Positions 52,757 to 64,000 of a DNA stretch of 64,000 bases are shown in pieces. Under the pieces are notes generated by a model. That model had not been told where the DNA came from. It did no database searches and saw only the letters and a list, made by a program, of their open reading frames with translations. The translations under genes were made by a program, and so were the position numbers. Origin of the DNA: Rostratula benghalensis (lineage: Eukaryota; Chordata; Aves; Charadriiformes; Rostratulidae); assembly GCA_013399305.1 (NCBI GenBank), contig VXAI01000082.1, positions 1,572,426-1,636,425 of the forward strand. The letters run 5' to 3'. Each line of letters begins with the position of its first letter. The first letter of the stretch is position 1.

Positions 52757-52972
52757 GCATAGAAACACACTAGGTCATCTAATCCAATCTCTTTGCAATG
52801 ACCAGGGACATCTGCAACTAGGATCAGGTTGCTCAGAGCCCCATCCAACCTGGCCTGGAATGTTTTCAGAGATTGAGGCATCTTCCACCTCTCTGGGCAA
52901 CCCGTTCCAGTGTTTCACTACTCTTTGTAAAAAGTTTCTTCCTTACACCCAGTCTGAATCTACTCTAGATAA
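52757..52972 (-). repeat. CR1 LINE, 3' fragment, antisense
   Basis: Reverse-oriented CR1 3' segment. Legible blocks on + are CATCTAATCCAATCTCTTTG, GCAATGACCAGGGACATCTG (52795 on), GGTTGCTCAGAGCCCCATCC (52827 on), CACCTCTCTGGGCAACCCGT and GTAAAAAGTTTCTTCCTTAC. This is close to the common avian consensus. About 9 bp (TAGGATCAG) are inserted just before the GGTTGCTCAG block relative to the usual arrangement. It is noncoding and truncated at both ends: the terminal CATAGAATCAT is reduced to a short CATAGAAA. Confidence 0.93.
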
Positions 52973-53585
52973 AGAATGAAAACAAATAGTCTGATTATGA
53001 AAACTGGGAAAGTAAGAAATATTTTGTAAGGTAATTTCAACCCCTATAGTGGTCTGTGTGAGACACAGAAAACTTCCTATTAGTTCAGTGACTTTTGGGG
53101 CTGTGAATAACATGTCTATCTTAAGTCAGCTGCGAAGACTTCAAATAATATTAAACCAGCAAAATCTTGATAAATGCAAGCCGCTATTTTAGCTCTGAGT
53201 ATCCAGTATTTGCTTTTTTCCACTTGGGTAATTGCTCAGGTACTGGAAACCCGGCAGGATGACTTGTTTGCTTTCCATTATAAAGACAAAAATACCCTGT
53301 TCAATCTCATGCCATAGTTGTTACCCTTACTCTAAAAAAGGAAACTAAAATGAGATCAGTAATACTTCTTTCATCACTGCTTCTGGAAGATGTTTATTCC
53401 TGATGTGTAATACTAAATTCAATATTCTATCTGAATGCTTTTGATATGAAAATACCAAAATGATATGCATATGAGCATACAAAAACTAAATCTGCTAAAC
53501 AGAAGACAGAAGAGAGCATGAACTGATATCAGAAACCGGGACTAGAACTTACATCTTGGCTAATGTAACTTGGAGTTCACTGCCT

Positions 53586-53660
53586 TTTGGGGTGTGGGTT
53601 TGTTTTTTGAGTTTTGTTTGGGTTTTTGTTGGGTGTTTTTTATGGGGTTTAGTGTTTTTA
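53586..53660 (+). repeat. G/T-rich low-complexity tract
   Basis: GGGG/GGG runs alternate with T3-T6 through 75 bp (TTTTGGGGTGTGGGTTTG and onward). Confidence 0.85.
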
Positions 53661-54547
53661 AAGATTAAAGAGTCAATGAACATGTGATTCTAGGTACAGC
53701 TACCTTGGCAAATGAAATCACATAAAATATACTAAAAGCATCTGTAATTACTTAAGACATCCTGAAAGTGAGTTCGGCAAAACTTGTCAGAAGGCAGGCA
53801 TTAGAAATTTTTCTGGACTCTGGGCTGCAGTACAAATCATGCATACTCGTAGCATATTATCTCATTACAGTAGCTATGAAGTTATCTAAATTTACACAGA
53901 ATGAGATTTTTAATCTTAGAACAACTGTTTTTATTCACTGCTGAAACTTAAGGGTGGCCACAGGTATAAGTGAGTGCGCCTGTACTAGTTTCAGAAGAGC
54001 AGACAACATCATCTGAGAATTTGCCCTGAAGAATCTAAGCAAGCCAGCATCCAAACACCCTGGGCATTCAGAGAAGTTATGTCCTTAACTGTGCAGTTCA
54101 GATCATCCTCTTCAAATTGCAAGAAAAAAACCCCACATCATTACTAAGGAACCACAGCAAGTCATGACCTCATGAAAGTGGAAATCAAAAGAACACAGAA
54201 TGACACAGAATGCTGCTAAGTGTCATCCTTCGGCTATGCCTATCACAGCCCCTACACAAAATAGGACAGGATCCTGCAGATTCATTGCTTTCAATTGTTA
54301 CCTAAATACACAATGCATTCAACTGGTTGAGTGGGAAGCCAGCTCTTTATTGAATTGCCCACCAGGCTTCAAATGGACATAGGTTAAGTGAAATTACTTC
54401 TGATTATCAACCCCAGATATTAGATTACACAACATTCTGATAAACCTTTATTCAAAAGCTCACAAGTTTCTCATCACTCATCAGGCATGCAGAGTTAGGT
54501 GCTAATTAAGAAAGTCCTCACCCATACAACAAGAGCTGTTACAACTT

Positions 54548-54562
54548 AAAAAAAAAAAAAAA
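54548..54562. repeat. A15 homopolymer
   Basis: Run of 15 A followed by CCACAAAAAACC. Simple-sequence DNA. Confidence 0.9.
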
Positions 54563-56764
54563 CCACAAAAAACCACTTCTTTAAAAAGAAAGAATTCTCA
54601 CTTGGTAACTTTAAGCAGCTGTTAAAGATTTCTAAATCTGCATTCTCAACAACTCTCAGAAGCAGTGAGTGGTGCTTCATTCCATATACTAGAAGCCTTC
54701 ACCCCTTAAAGCAATCTTTCACACAACATTGCTTCTATGCTTACCTATAAATATAATGAGCAATCAGCTCTCACAGTGGTGCCTTGCTGTCTGTCAAGAA
54801 CTACTCTTCTATTGTAAGATTTTCAGACAGTGTTTTTGCCCATTAATAAACAAAGCAGCTTGCCTCTTTTGACTAGTTTAATCTCAGAATATCTAAACTG
54901 TACACGAACCCATATATCTTTATGAGCAAATATTTGGCACAGAAATGACTTTATTAAAGATGTGAATTTGAAGCAGCAAATCAGAAATGGACTTTTTGAT
55001 GGCCTTTCTTTATATACATAGTACGAAGTACAGCATTAATAAACAAACTTATGCCCTAAATTCCCTGAGTCAGCTTTACAGCAAAGCAGCCTTCTTGAAC
55101 ATAATGTTGGATCTCCCTCAAAAAACCATATTTACTTAATAAAGGAAGTGTATAGCAGACTACATCTACACCCATATTACCAGAATATACATATATAAGT
55201 TAGAGACTACTGTAAATGTACATTTAGAAGGGTGTCTTGTGATACAATGCTTGATTTCATATCTGTTTAGCCATCTCCCCTATGGGGATACAGCTGTGGA
55301 TCTCTTATTTCTCTTGTGCTCATCCATCCATGCTCTAAATCTGATATCTGCTTTCAATTGTTGTGAATCGAATCCACTAAAGATTAAGAAAGATTTTAGG
55401 AAGAGGCCTTTAAGGTTCAACCATAGCTCTCACTATGGCACCAAGAACATGGGTGGCATATTAAATAGTTACCACACCAGATGCAGACACAATTCTGCTC
55501 GAGTCAGAAGCTGGGACAAGCTACAGGAAAATGTTATTGGCCAGCCAAAGATAAAGTCTCTGGATTCAAGCAGAGCAGACATTCAGTGTGGCTTTCCACT
55601 ACTTGCAGATGCATTTAGGAGAGGTACCACCTGTTTCTCCAGATGTTTACATGCTCCTTTAGAAGATAACCAATCAATCAGCTAATCAACCCTGATTGTG
55701 TTATGAGAATTTTACAATTAATGGATACTCTACCTGGAAAGCCACCCCAAACTTACTGTATTTCATCAACCCACTGCAGTCCCATGAATTTGTAAAAATT
55801 ACAATTGCATCCATGCTTTGCATAAATTATCCTGCTGAAGCATGGAAGAAGCAAAACTGAAATAAAGCTGTTGAAACTTTTAAAGCTTTATTCAAGTTGT
55901 ACATCTTGGCCTTCTGTTTTCTGAAGGGGTTTCTCAACACCAAGACAGACAGTGCTCCGTTGGCTTTACAGGGTCTACAGTTACAAATTATGCACCATTG
56001 TAGTCATAGAGCCTGAATTCAGTGACATCATTCAGGTATATAGCTACCATTTTCTTTGTTCCTGCTATTAAAGGCAAACAAAACATGTGATATAGTGAAG
56101 TGAAAGTTGTGGCATATTACTAATGCAAGCAGAAATACCCAAAGAAAATGCAAAAGAGAAAAGCTAGCTAATGCTAAAATCAGCCTATGCACCTAAGATA
56201 GCTTGCTACAAATACTTCCATTAAAGCATCACTTAGGCCCAAGCTTGAGAATATTTTGTAGTTTAGGAATCTATACAAGTATTTCCACCCTGTGCAATGA
56301 AATAGGCAACCTAAAGAATTGATATATCAAGAGTCGGTTGATATATGGATACTTGCAGTTCATGCACATTTGCTAGTTTGTGTCTGAGATCATTTGAACT
56401 GATCTAAATCTATTGCTTTCCTTTGTAGCAAACATCAATATGAAATATTTAATTGGTATTTGGGTTAGGATTATTTTTTTTTTGTGTTGATATATCGGTT
56501 CAACTTCCTGCATGATTTTTTTTTGACCACCATTTACCATAAGGGGCTGGAACACCGAGACAAACTGAATGCACACCATGTTATCTACACAGATTTTTGT
56601 ATGTTTGTGTTCACAACTAGTTTCTAGTTGGCAACTTACAATAGTTACAATAGTTACAGAAGCAACATACCCTTTTCTATCTCATGCTTTCACAAGGTAC
56701 ATATTTAATTTTTTTATCTCTGTCCCTTCTTTTTGCAGAGTCCTTTTCTATTCCCCTTCAGGTG

Positions 56765-56846
56765 CCTAGTCCTATTCTTTTGTGTTAGCTTCTCCTAAGT
56801 GGGAACCTAGTCCTATTCTTTTCTGTTGGCTTCTCCTAAGTGGGAA
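56765..56846. repeat. 41-bp tandem duplication
   Basis: The unit starting CCTAGTCCTATTCTTTT occurs at 56765-56805 and 56806-56846 with two mismatches. Both copies end in CTTCTCCTAAGTGGGAA. Confidence 0.95.
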
Positions 56847-58403
56847 ACAAATGTAGTTGTTTTGGATTTGAGTCAGAATTTTAAAGCCATCATTGACATA
56901 CTGGGCTCAACTCAACACTAACAACAAAAAATACAAGTAAATTCCCATGAACAGAAATTCAAACTCTATATTAAAAAGCCACAGATTTAACACACACAGG
57001 CCATTTGTCTTGCATATTATATAGAATAAGGCTTTTTTATAATGTCTATTTCATATAATGTTTAATACTTTTTCCCGTACAAACACAAAATATTTGATGG
57101 CTATAGCATAAATTCTTGTCCTATTCTCAGAATCAAAGTTCACTGCCTATCTCTGTTAGCTACTATGTTGTTTTTGCTTTTCCAATTTATATAACAATCA
57201 TTTTATGACTGAATTCTTTTATTAATAAAAAGTGATGCTCCTGTAAAAATAAAAAGTGGATAAATATTACCTATTTAAGTTTCTAGTTATTTGTAAGATG
57301 AGGTTCTCATACTTCACTTTATGTTGACCTTAGTCTTGGTATATAAAAATACCAGAGATTGAATTTTACTCCACAAAATGGAATAGACTTGCTTCCCCAT
57401 CCCCTCTACCCTTAATCCAAACAACTACCAATAACTAATTTATGGTACAACTCTAATAAAATGTGAATGCAAGCTACTCATTTATTTTACATTTCTTTGT
57501 CCATTCTGCAGAGGTAAATGATAATAAACTTGCAATTCAAGTAGAACTTCTAGTCCTACAGATAAGTAAAGACAAAGAAGGGGAAATCTTCCAAGTACCA
57601 AGAAAGACAAATCGTATATAGAATTGAACTGTCTTACAAACCTTCCAGAAGGAAAGCCACATTGCTGAGTATTTCTCCTTCCTAAAAAACATTTAACACT
57701 TTCAGCTTCTTTTCAGAGGCTAGTTTGGTAAATGAAGAATATTTACACAAGCTTATGAACTGTGACAACGGCAGAAAATAAATCCTTGCCAGACAACCAG
57801 TGGTACCAAGAGCACATACAAAAGATAAAGACACAGAATTTCTCTCATTAATATCTCTTAGGAATCACATCACCCTCCAATTAGAGCCCAACTTCATCAA
57901 AAACTTTCCCCAGTTTTCCAACATGTACTATGTAAGGGTCCAGACCTCCTCTGTGCATCACAGCACGTGTGAATAGCTGTGCCCTCCTCACACTACAATA
58001 GCAACAGAGAGCCTGAGAACAGGTCATTAGAGACTGCATTTACATAAGGAATTTTTCACAAACATACAAGACTACAAGAGCCACCTTACTATAGATGTGA
58101 AGCAAGAACTTCAGACATCTCAGATATCCAAAGTCACCTTCAGAGAAGAAAACATTTCTTCCTCTTTCCATCCACACAGCTGCTCCAACAGCAAATCAGA
58201 GCTGTAAGGGATATTAACAGAAACAACCCACCTAAGCACATCAGCTCCTTCCCAAGACGCTGCCTGACCACCTTCCCCAGAAAGCTTGCTGCTGGCTGGA
58301 GGCTGGCTCTATAGAGCTTCTGCTGAGGGGAAGGTGCTGGGCATGAGCCCAGGTGCTGTGCATCAGCCCAGGCAGGAAGATGGGAGGGGAGAAGCATTGT
58401 GGT

Positions 58404-59098
58404 ATCCACAGAGGATCACAGAGGGATGAGGGTTGGAAGGGACCTTCAGAGACCATCTTAGTCCAATTCCCCTGCCAAAGCATGTTCACCTAGAGCAGGT
58501 TGTACAGGAATGCATCCACGTGGATTTTGAATATCTCCAGAGAAAGATACTCTACAACCTTTCTGTACAAGCCTGTTCCAGTGCTCTGGCTTCATAGAAG
58601 TAAAACAGTTTTTCCTCATAATGAGATGAAATTTCCTGTATTCCATCTTGTGCCCATTGCTCCTTGTCCTCTTGCTGGACATACCACTGAAAAGAGCCTG
58701 GCCCCATCCTCTTGACACCTGCTCTTTAGATTTTTCTAAGCAATCTCTCTCCAGGTTAACAGACCCATGTCTCTCAGCCTTTCCTGATAGGAGAGATGCT
58801 CTAGTCCCCTGGTCACCTTCATAACCCTCCACTGCACTTTCTCCAATCTTTCTTGACCTGAGGAGCCCAGAACTGGACATAGTACTCCAAATGTGACCTT
58901 ACCAGGGCAGCGTAGAGGCAGGATAACCTGCCTTGATCTGCTGGCCACACTCTTTGAAATACGCGTCTGGAGGCCATTGGCCTTCTTGGCCACAAGAACG
59001 CATCAGTGCTCTGACATGCCACTCCAGCCTGAAGTGATCAGGGCAGCAAGCAGTTAGGTCCTGCTGTGTGAGGCCTGCCCTCCCCACAGCAGTTGCCA
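58404..59098 (-). repeat. CR1 LINE, ~0.7 kb 3' part, antisense
   Basis: The longest clear CR1 in the window. Its 3' end is at the left (ACAGAGGATCACAGAGGGAT, then GTTGGAAGGGACCTTC). Going right come the ACTGAAAAGAGCCTGGCCCC block, the TCTCTCAGCCTTTCCTGATA block, the GAGGAGCCCAGAACTGGACA block and the GGCCATTGGCCTTCTTGGCC block. Minus-strand frames carry LINE C-terminal residues: ALVRSHLEYYVQFWAPQVKK, then RVMKVTRGLEHLSYQERLRD and NGHKMEYRKFHLIMRKN, in different frames because of indels. It belongs to a different CR1 subfamily from the 29.3, 40.1 and 52.8 kb copies (distinct 3' UTR). Degenerate and inactive. Confidence 0.93.
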
Positions 59099-61109
59099 GG
59101 AGATGGCTCCTGTCAGTGTGTGGGTAGAGGGTAGTTGTGAGGGGGAAATACAGAGAGCAGAATTAGGCCATTTGCTTGGAGTGTCTAAAAATTAACTGTC
59201 TGCCGTGATCAGATGAGCCACCATGCTCCTAAAAGTACAGCCAGCTGGGAGGGGAAAATGCTCGAAACAGGCTTTGGAAGAAGCTACTTCCTCTGCCAGC
59301 CATAGAGCTGGATCTGTGCATGTTACCTAACTGGAGACAAGTCACCACAGCAGTGGGAGCAGGTCTTTGTATCTTACCACTTACTTACTTTTCAGAGACT
59401 GAGTACAACAGGAATCGGGGGTGTTTCTGCCTTTGATTGACCACAAGGGGTCTGATTATTTTAAAGGCAATTACAAAGCCTAATGTCTTCCATACTGGAA
59501 ATTAAATGCCATATCACTACCTACATCCTCTCTGCAACTTCTACCAGTTCCATCTCCTTCAGCTAGCTGTTATGTAGTGATCAGCTAATGCTTTTTTACA
59601 AGGGAACTTCACTTCTAATATTAAATGGTAAAAAAATTAATGTACACAGTAGTCTATGGGTATAGTGAGTTGTTAAAGGTTTTCAAAGCATTTTTTTGAT
59701 TCATGCAGACAAAGAATTTTACCTCCTAAAGTCATGCCTATGGGTTGTTGGGATTTTTCCTATGGTGTGATCCATCATGTAATTTGCACCAATTTGTAAT
59801 TAAGCATGTAAAGAATCTGTTTTGCCTGGCAGCTCCACTCTACTGTGACCTTAAAAAGTATCAATTCAAAAATTTTTGAGCACTGCAAAGGATAGGATGT
59901 TTCTGCTTCTAATACTCAGCATCTGTCTAGAAAACATATCAATCATCTGATCACAAACAGCTGTTGCATTAGACTTTTAATCAGCCATGATTTTCAAAAG
60001 AGACAAAGAATGTTGGAAGGGACGATGGAAAGTTATTGCAGAAAATGCCCTACTTGAGAATTCCAAAATCCAATTTTAGGGAGACAGAACTCTACTAAGT
60101 GCTGTAAAATCTCTTCATGTAAAACATATATTATACACAATATAGCTATCTGATAGAAATAAAATACTTGGACAACACACATACACACATATAAGCATAT
60201 ATAAGAAGTGCCCTAGGCAGATATTTTGTTATTAAATATAAAAGATATGTATCACTAACTTGCACAAATTGCTAAGAATAAAGTTGCTGCCCAGCAGTCC
60301 GTTTTCTCTTCAAGTTCCATAAATCCCATTAATGAGAGCTTATGAAGCCTTATTGGAGATATAACATAACCTTTTGCTTAGAAATTGTTTATGTCCAAAA
60401 ATGGCCAGTTTCTCTTCTCAGTAATGCTAGTGTAAATCTGCATTAGATTCTGTTGGATCCAGAAGACATTACAGGGTAGCTCCTGACTCATTTTTAATAA
60501 AACATGCCAATTTGAAATAGTAAAATGACTACTCCAATGCTATCCATCTGCCATAAAATCACAAGATTCAAGAAAAGAAAGGCTACTTCTATAGTTGATT
60601 TGTATTTTTAAAAAATCCCAAACTCCTAACATTCAACAATTACAAATAGCTTCATAAAGCACTAGAAGGGATATATCATACAATCCCTTTAAAATACTTT
60701 TGAGTCTGCAGCCTTAGGGCATCCTAAACACATCCACATTGAGAACATCAGGCATGGTGTTTGCTCCACAGTCAGCCTGCATAATTTCTAGTCTTTGACT
60801 TGATCTTGCCTCATCTCCTGCCCCTGCGTAATTTAAATGTTGCCTGCTGAGCCTTTTTTGCCCAGGACAAGAGTCTGGGTGTCCTTCCAGCACTCTTCCA
60901 GCCTACCTGTGCCTACAGCAGAGATGAATATTGCAAATGCTGGTGCATCTAATTGGGAGCTGTTGTCTCTTTGTGAGGGATAAATCCTGTAGCTAAGGTC
61001 CTAGGGCAAACAGTGAACAGATGTAACACCAGTCAGCGACATAGACTTCCCAGCAACAGCCAAAGACTGCTTTTATCTAGGCCCATGTATTCTGCTTTCC
61101 TTACTCATA
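59099..61109. other. Noncoding DNA
   Basis: No feature recognised between the 58.4-kb CR1 and the avian repeat, except a short (CA/TA)n-like patch at 60174-60205. Confidence 0.6.
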
Positions 61110-61757
61110 GGCTATGTGGGTCTCTTCCACGGGGTGCAGTCCTTCAGGACCATACTGATTTAGTGTAAGTCTCCCACGGGGTCATGAGCCCAGCCAGCAA
61201 ACCTGCTCCAGCTTGGGCTTCTCTCTCTCTACGGGTCCAAAGGTCCTGTCAGGAGCCTGCTCTGGCACAGGCTTCCCAAGGTGTCAGAGCCTCCTTCAAG
61301 TATCCACTTGCTCCTGGATGGGCTCCTCCAAGGGCTGAGGGTAGATGGATATCTGCTCCACTAGGGACCTCCACTGGCTGCAGGGGGACAGCCTACCTCA
61401 CCACCATGAGCTGCAGGGAAATCTTTGCTCTGGAATTTGGAGTACCTCCCTCCCCTCCTTCTTCATTGACCTTGGTGTCTGCAGAGCTGTTTTTCTTGTG
61501 TATTCTCACTCCTCTCTGGCTACAGTCACTGTGTTGTGCGGTAATTTTTTTCCTCTCAGCTTAAATATGTTATTGCGGAGGTGCTACCATTATCGCTGAT
61601 GGGCTTGGCCTTGGCCTTGGCCAGTGGCAGATCCATCTTAGAGCTGGCTGGTATTAGTTCTATCAAACATGAGGGAAGTTTCTAGAAGCTTCTCAGAAAA
61701 GCCACCCACATAGCCACTCTGCTACAAAAGCCTTACCACACAAAACCAATCCAACAT
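61110..61757 (+). repeat. Avian interspersed repeat, family not named
   Basis: GC-richer block of about 0.65 kb that I recognise as a multicopy element of bird genomes but cannot assign to a named family; an ERV/LTR or other retroelement-derived repeat is the likeliest class. Landmarks are TTCCACGGGGTGCAGTCCTT (61124 on), a series of CCTGCTCCAGC/GGGCTTC motifs recurring about every 50 bp (61200-61385), the CCTTCTTCATTGACCTTGGT block (61457 on), GAGGTGCTACCATTATCGCT (61578 on), a (GGCCTT)3 run (61604-61622) and the end CCTTACCACACAAAACCAAT. It contains a 126-codon + frame (61184-61564) with a hydrophobic C-terminal part, without recognisable domains; I do not regard it as a gene. Strand is arbitrary. 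Confidence 0.7.
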
Positions 61758-63139
61758 AGTAGATTGTAATTTCATTTCTGATACCATTTCTTCCCCAGGA
61801 AACACCACAGAGTCCACATATTGCCCAAATACCTACTGAAACTTATTGCACATTACATTGACACAAAAAAGTAATTTTCTCAGGCATTATATTCAGCAAA
61901 TAAAATCCTATAGTCTCTTTGATTCTGTTATAGTAAGAAACTAATCCATAAATGAAAAACAATATGGCAGTTAGAAAAGAAAAATAATAGAAGAATGTAT
62001 GGGTTTCTTTTTCCTAGTGAAATTAATGTTATTTTAAAATATGTCAAGAGACAAGCAAATGCAGGAATTGCCCCACCAGACCCGATCCAAGATCCACTGT
62101 CCAAGACAAAAAGCTTCAAATGCAATGCAAAAAAGTTCTGCATTAAGAAAGTATAAGGTGATCTTTCCACTCTCTCCATTACTGGTTCTTTTTCTTAAAC
62201 CAGATCACTTGATTTGAATCCCATCATATCTGGAAGTTATGTTTTCCCTGCTAATAAACATTACTTTGTGTGTGTATCCCAACTGACCTTCACTTCCGCT
62301 TCCTGTCCCTTGTTCCTCTTAATGCTTAAGACTCCATTTTCACTTAGAAATTAAAAAAGCTTTTTTAGCTGTTGGTACTCACTAATAGTCATTTTGGAAA
62401 TTTGTTACACCTAGGTTGCCAATGGTATGAACACATATATCTTACAGTGTCTTAATTTAGGTGTGTTCTCAAGAAAAGCATGTTCCAACAGCTCTTTCAC
62501 TCTCTGCAGTTCCTGCCTGCCCACATTAATGATATGAATCAGCACTCCTGTTAACATGTCTCCCCGTTAGTGCTGCTTCTCATAAAAATGTTTGGGTTTG
62601 TTGGTGTTTTTTAACACAGAATGTGTACAACAATTTTTTACTCAGAAAAATGTGGACATTATCTGCTACTTTCTGAGCTACCTAAATCTTACCTTGTATT
62701 TCTCCAGAGATTCCTGGTTTAGATCTTCAACCTGGCATTTCTATTCTATTAACTAAATGGGAACAGACATGTAAATTTAGCTCTGAAAGTCCTAATTCCT
62801 ATTCTGTACTCACTCTGCCAAAATACTGCATCTAGCCCTGAGTACTTTATAGTACAGCAGGAGCTGCATGGCATATATAGCTCTACAGAAGTCTCACCTA
62901 CAAAACACAGCCTTTGCTGTAGGATCTAGATATAACTGTACAATGTGAAAGATATGGGCAGAGATTAGCCTGCCAGAGCAAATCCTCTTTATTTATCCCA
63001 TCATTTCTAGGTATGTATTTAAAGCACTTTCTCATATGCACATCCTGCTTCCTCTGTTTCCCATAAAAACAAGCCACACGAGTATTTTTTGTTTCTGGTC
63101 CCCATTATTGAAGATCATATCACAGTCTTTCTATGCTTT
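61758..63139. other. Noncoding DNA
   Basis: No feature recognised. A short G/T-rich patch lies at 62589-62612. Confidence 0.6.
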
Positions 63140-63285
63140 TTTATCTCACAATAACACTATTTCAAAGTATACCTAACTTTCCAAATAGACTCTGTGTCTT
63201 ATTTCCGGAGAGACTTGCCCAGAACCACACAGGAAGGCTATGGCAGAGGAAGGAGTTAAGCCTCCATCAGTGTTCCCTGGTGATT
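63140..63285 (-). repeat. Probable MIR/L2/L3-type ancient repeat
   Basis: The core GAGACTTGCCCAGAACCACA, then CAGGAAGGCTATGGCAGAGG and AAGGAGTTAAGCCT (63211-63264), follows the antisense order GACTTGCCCAAGGTCACACAG, then TGGCAGAGC, then GGGATT..AACC known from CORE-SINE (MIR) and L2/L3 3' ends. The left flank TCTCACAATAACACTATTT (63145 on) fits the TCCTCACAACAACCCTAT block. Such elements are rare, old relics in birds. The exact family cannot be resolved by eye. Confidence 0.5.
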
Positions 63286-63659
63286 ATACACCTTTCCAGG
63301 TTACTCCTATTTCCTCGAAGTTGGAGTTACAGTGCCTGGCAATAACAGGTCTGATCCAAGAGAACCCCATTAGATGAAAAGCTCACATTACCTGGAAAGA
63401 TTATGTTCCCAAATTCCTTTCCCCTGGAAGCTAATGTGTGTGAGTTCATATACTTAACTAGCACTTAGCTATTTAGACTTCAGAAATAAAATACAGAGAT
63501 ACTGTTTACCAAACATTCGTTTAAAGGATTTTGCTGAAGTAAAATCTAATTATTATAGATTAGTGAGTGTACAGATCAATATTAGAGAAGTCCTCTACTT
63601 TGATGCATATCTGTGTGTTCCTACTTCTGTTTCCAGTGTTAATAGTTGTATGTGCATAT

Positions 63660-63925
63660 GAGGTGGGAAAGGGAAGTCAAGGGCAACAAGAAAAACTTCT
63701 ATAGGTACATCAGTGAAAAAAGGAAGACTAGGAAAAAATGTGAGCCCTCTCTGGAAGGAAATGGTAGACCCCTTTACCCAGGTTATGGAGAAGGCTGAGG
63801 TACTCAATGACTTTTTTGCCTCAGTTCAGCGGCAAGTGCTCTAGCCACAGTGCCCAAGTCACAGAAGCCAGAGACTGGGAGAATGAGGAACCTCCCACTG
63901 TAGGAGAGGATCAGGTTCAACTCCA
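63660..63925 (+). repeat. CR1 LINE ORF2 fragment, sense
   Basis: Plus-strand piece of CR1 ORF2 just upstream of the reverse-transcriptase domain. One frame reads WEREVKGNKKNFYRYISEKR (from about 63664), then KTRKKCEPSLEGNG. A second frame continues MEKAEVLNDFFASVQ (from 63787), so at least one frameshift separates them; a stop follows at 63840. KNFYRYI and EKAEVLNDFFAS are hallmark CR1 motifs. The following 80 bp (CCCACTGTAGGAGAGGATCA) still look CR1-like, but the match fades before the window end and no 3' end is seen. Confidence 0.87.
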
Positions 63926-64000
63926 TCTAAGTACTTCCTTATTGCTCCAAATAAACTCACTCAGGTGCTAGGCCCTGTAGCTTCTCTGTCTTTGCAGTCT

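Larger units (their letters stand above)
52973..58403. other. Noncoding DNA with one 148-codon open frame
   Basis: No recognised gene. The + frame at 55239-55685 (MIQCLISYLFSHLPYGDTAV...) is the longest in the window, with a hydrophobic start and a basic middle part (KIKKDFRKRPLRF). I see no domain, no flanking exon signals and no homology to proteins I know. In 64 kb of six-frame sequence such a length can occur by chance. Confidence 0.5.

Noticed and set aside
58458..58880. 140-codon minus-strand frame as a gene
   Set aside because: It lies wholly inside the antisense CR1; its residues (HKMEYRKFHLIMRKN and neighbours) are degraded ORF2 and read-through of the 3' UTR.
60012..60030. TGTTGGAAGGGACGATGGAA as a CR1 3' remnant
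   Set aside because: Only about 15 bases fit the CR1 terminus and the adjacent expected blocks are missing.
61184..61564. 126-codon plus-strand frame as a protein gene
   Set aside because: It is contained in a dispersed repeat, has no recognised domain, and the frame is not supported by codon pattern or neighbours.
1..64000. Bacterial-type features: operons, CRISPR arrays, phage or IS elements, tRNA or rRNA genes
   Set aside because: No evenly spaced direct repeats, no tRNA box motifs and no prokaryotic coding density; the DNA is clearly vertebrate.

Overview
This is noncoding nuclear DNA from a bird. The lineage call rests on many CR1 LINE fragments with the avian-type 3' end (ATTCTATG/CATAGAAT-like termini) and on a 0.65-kb interspersed repeat at about 61.1-61.76 kb that I recognise from other bird genomes. 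The sequence is AT-rich with scattered homopolymers and G/T-rich tracts. I see no exon of a known protein. The longest open frame (148 codons, 55239-55685) resembles nothing I know, and the other sizeable frames are chance or LINE debris.

The clear functional locus is a two-hairpin microRNA cluster on the + strand at about 35.95-36.23 kb: mir-181a-1 followed about 105 bp later by mir-181b-1. Both mature arms and both passenger arms are legible and match the vertebrate miR-181 family. In other vertebrates this pair lies in a long noncoding host transcript (MIR181A1HG in human) in a gene-poor interval near NR5A2 and PTPRC, and on chromosome 8 in chicken. That fits a 64-kb window without coding exons, but exons and promoter of the host RNA cannot be placed from sequence alone.

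Layout. 1-28.9 kb is AT-rich noncoding DNA with one CR1 3' stub (10.86 kb), several perfect interrupted palindromes, a 28-bp tandem duplication and simple repeats. 28.9-29.8 kb has an old MIR/L2-like fragment and a minus-strand CR1. 32.5 kb and 42.35 kb hold two copies of what looks like one ancient hairpin-forming repeat; the first now contains a perfect CRE (TGACGTCA). 35.95-36.23 kb is the miR-181 cluster. 40.08-40.58 kb is an internally deleted plus-strand CR1. 48.0-48.66 kb is probably a much older minus-strand CR1. 49.04-49.14 kb is a perfect 13-bp minisatellite, followed at 49.84 kb by a TA microsatellite with the window's one ambiguous base. 52.76-52.98 kb and 58.4-59.1 kb are further minus-strand CR1s. 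61.1-61.76 kb is the avian repeat, 63.14-63.29 kb an old MIR/L2-like fragment, and 63.66-63.92 kb part of a plus-strand CR1 ORF2.

I found no evidence of a new multi-gene system. The items most worth checking are the miR-181 locus, the dispersed hairpin repeat with its CRE, the palindromes that look like transcription-factor sites, and the unnamed avian repeat.
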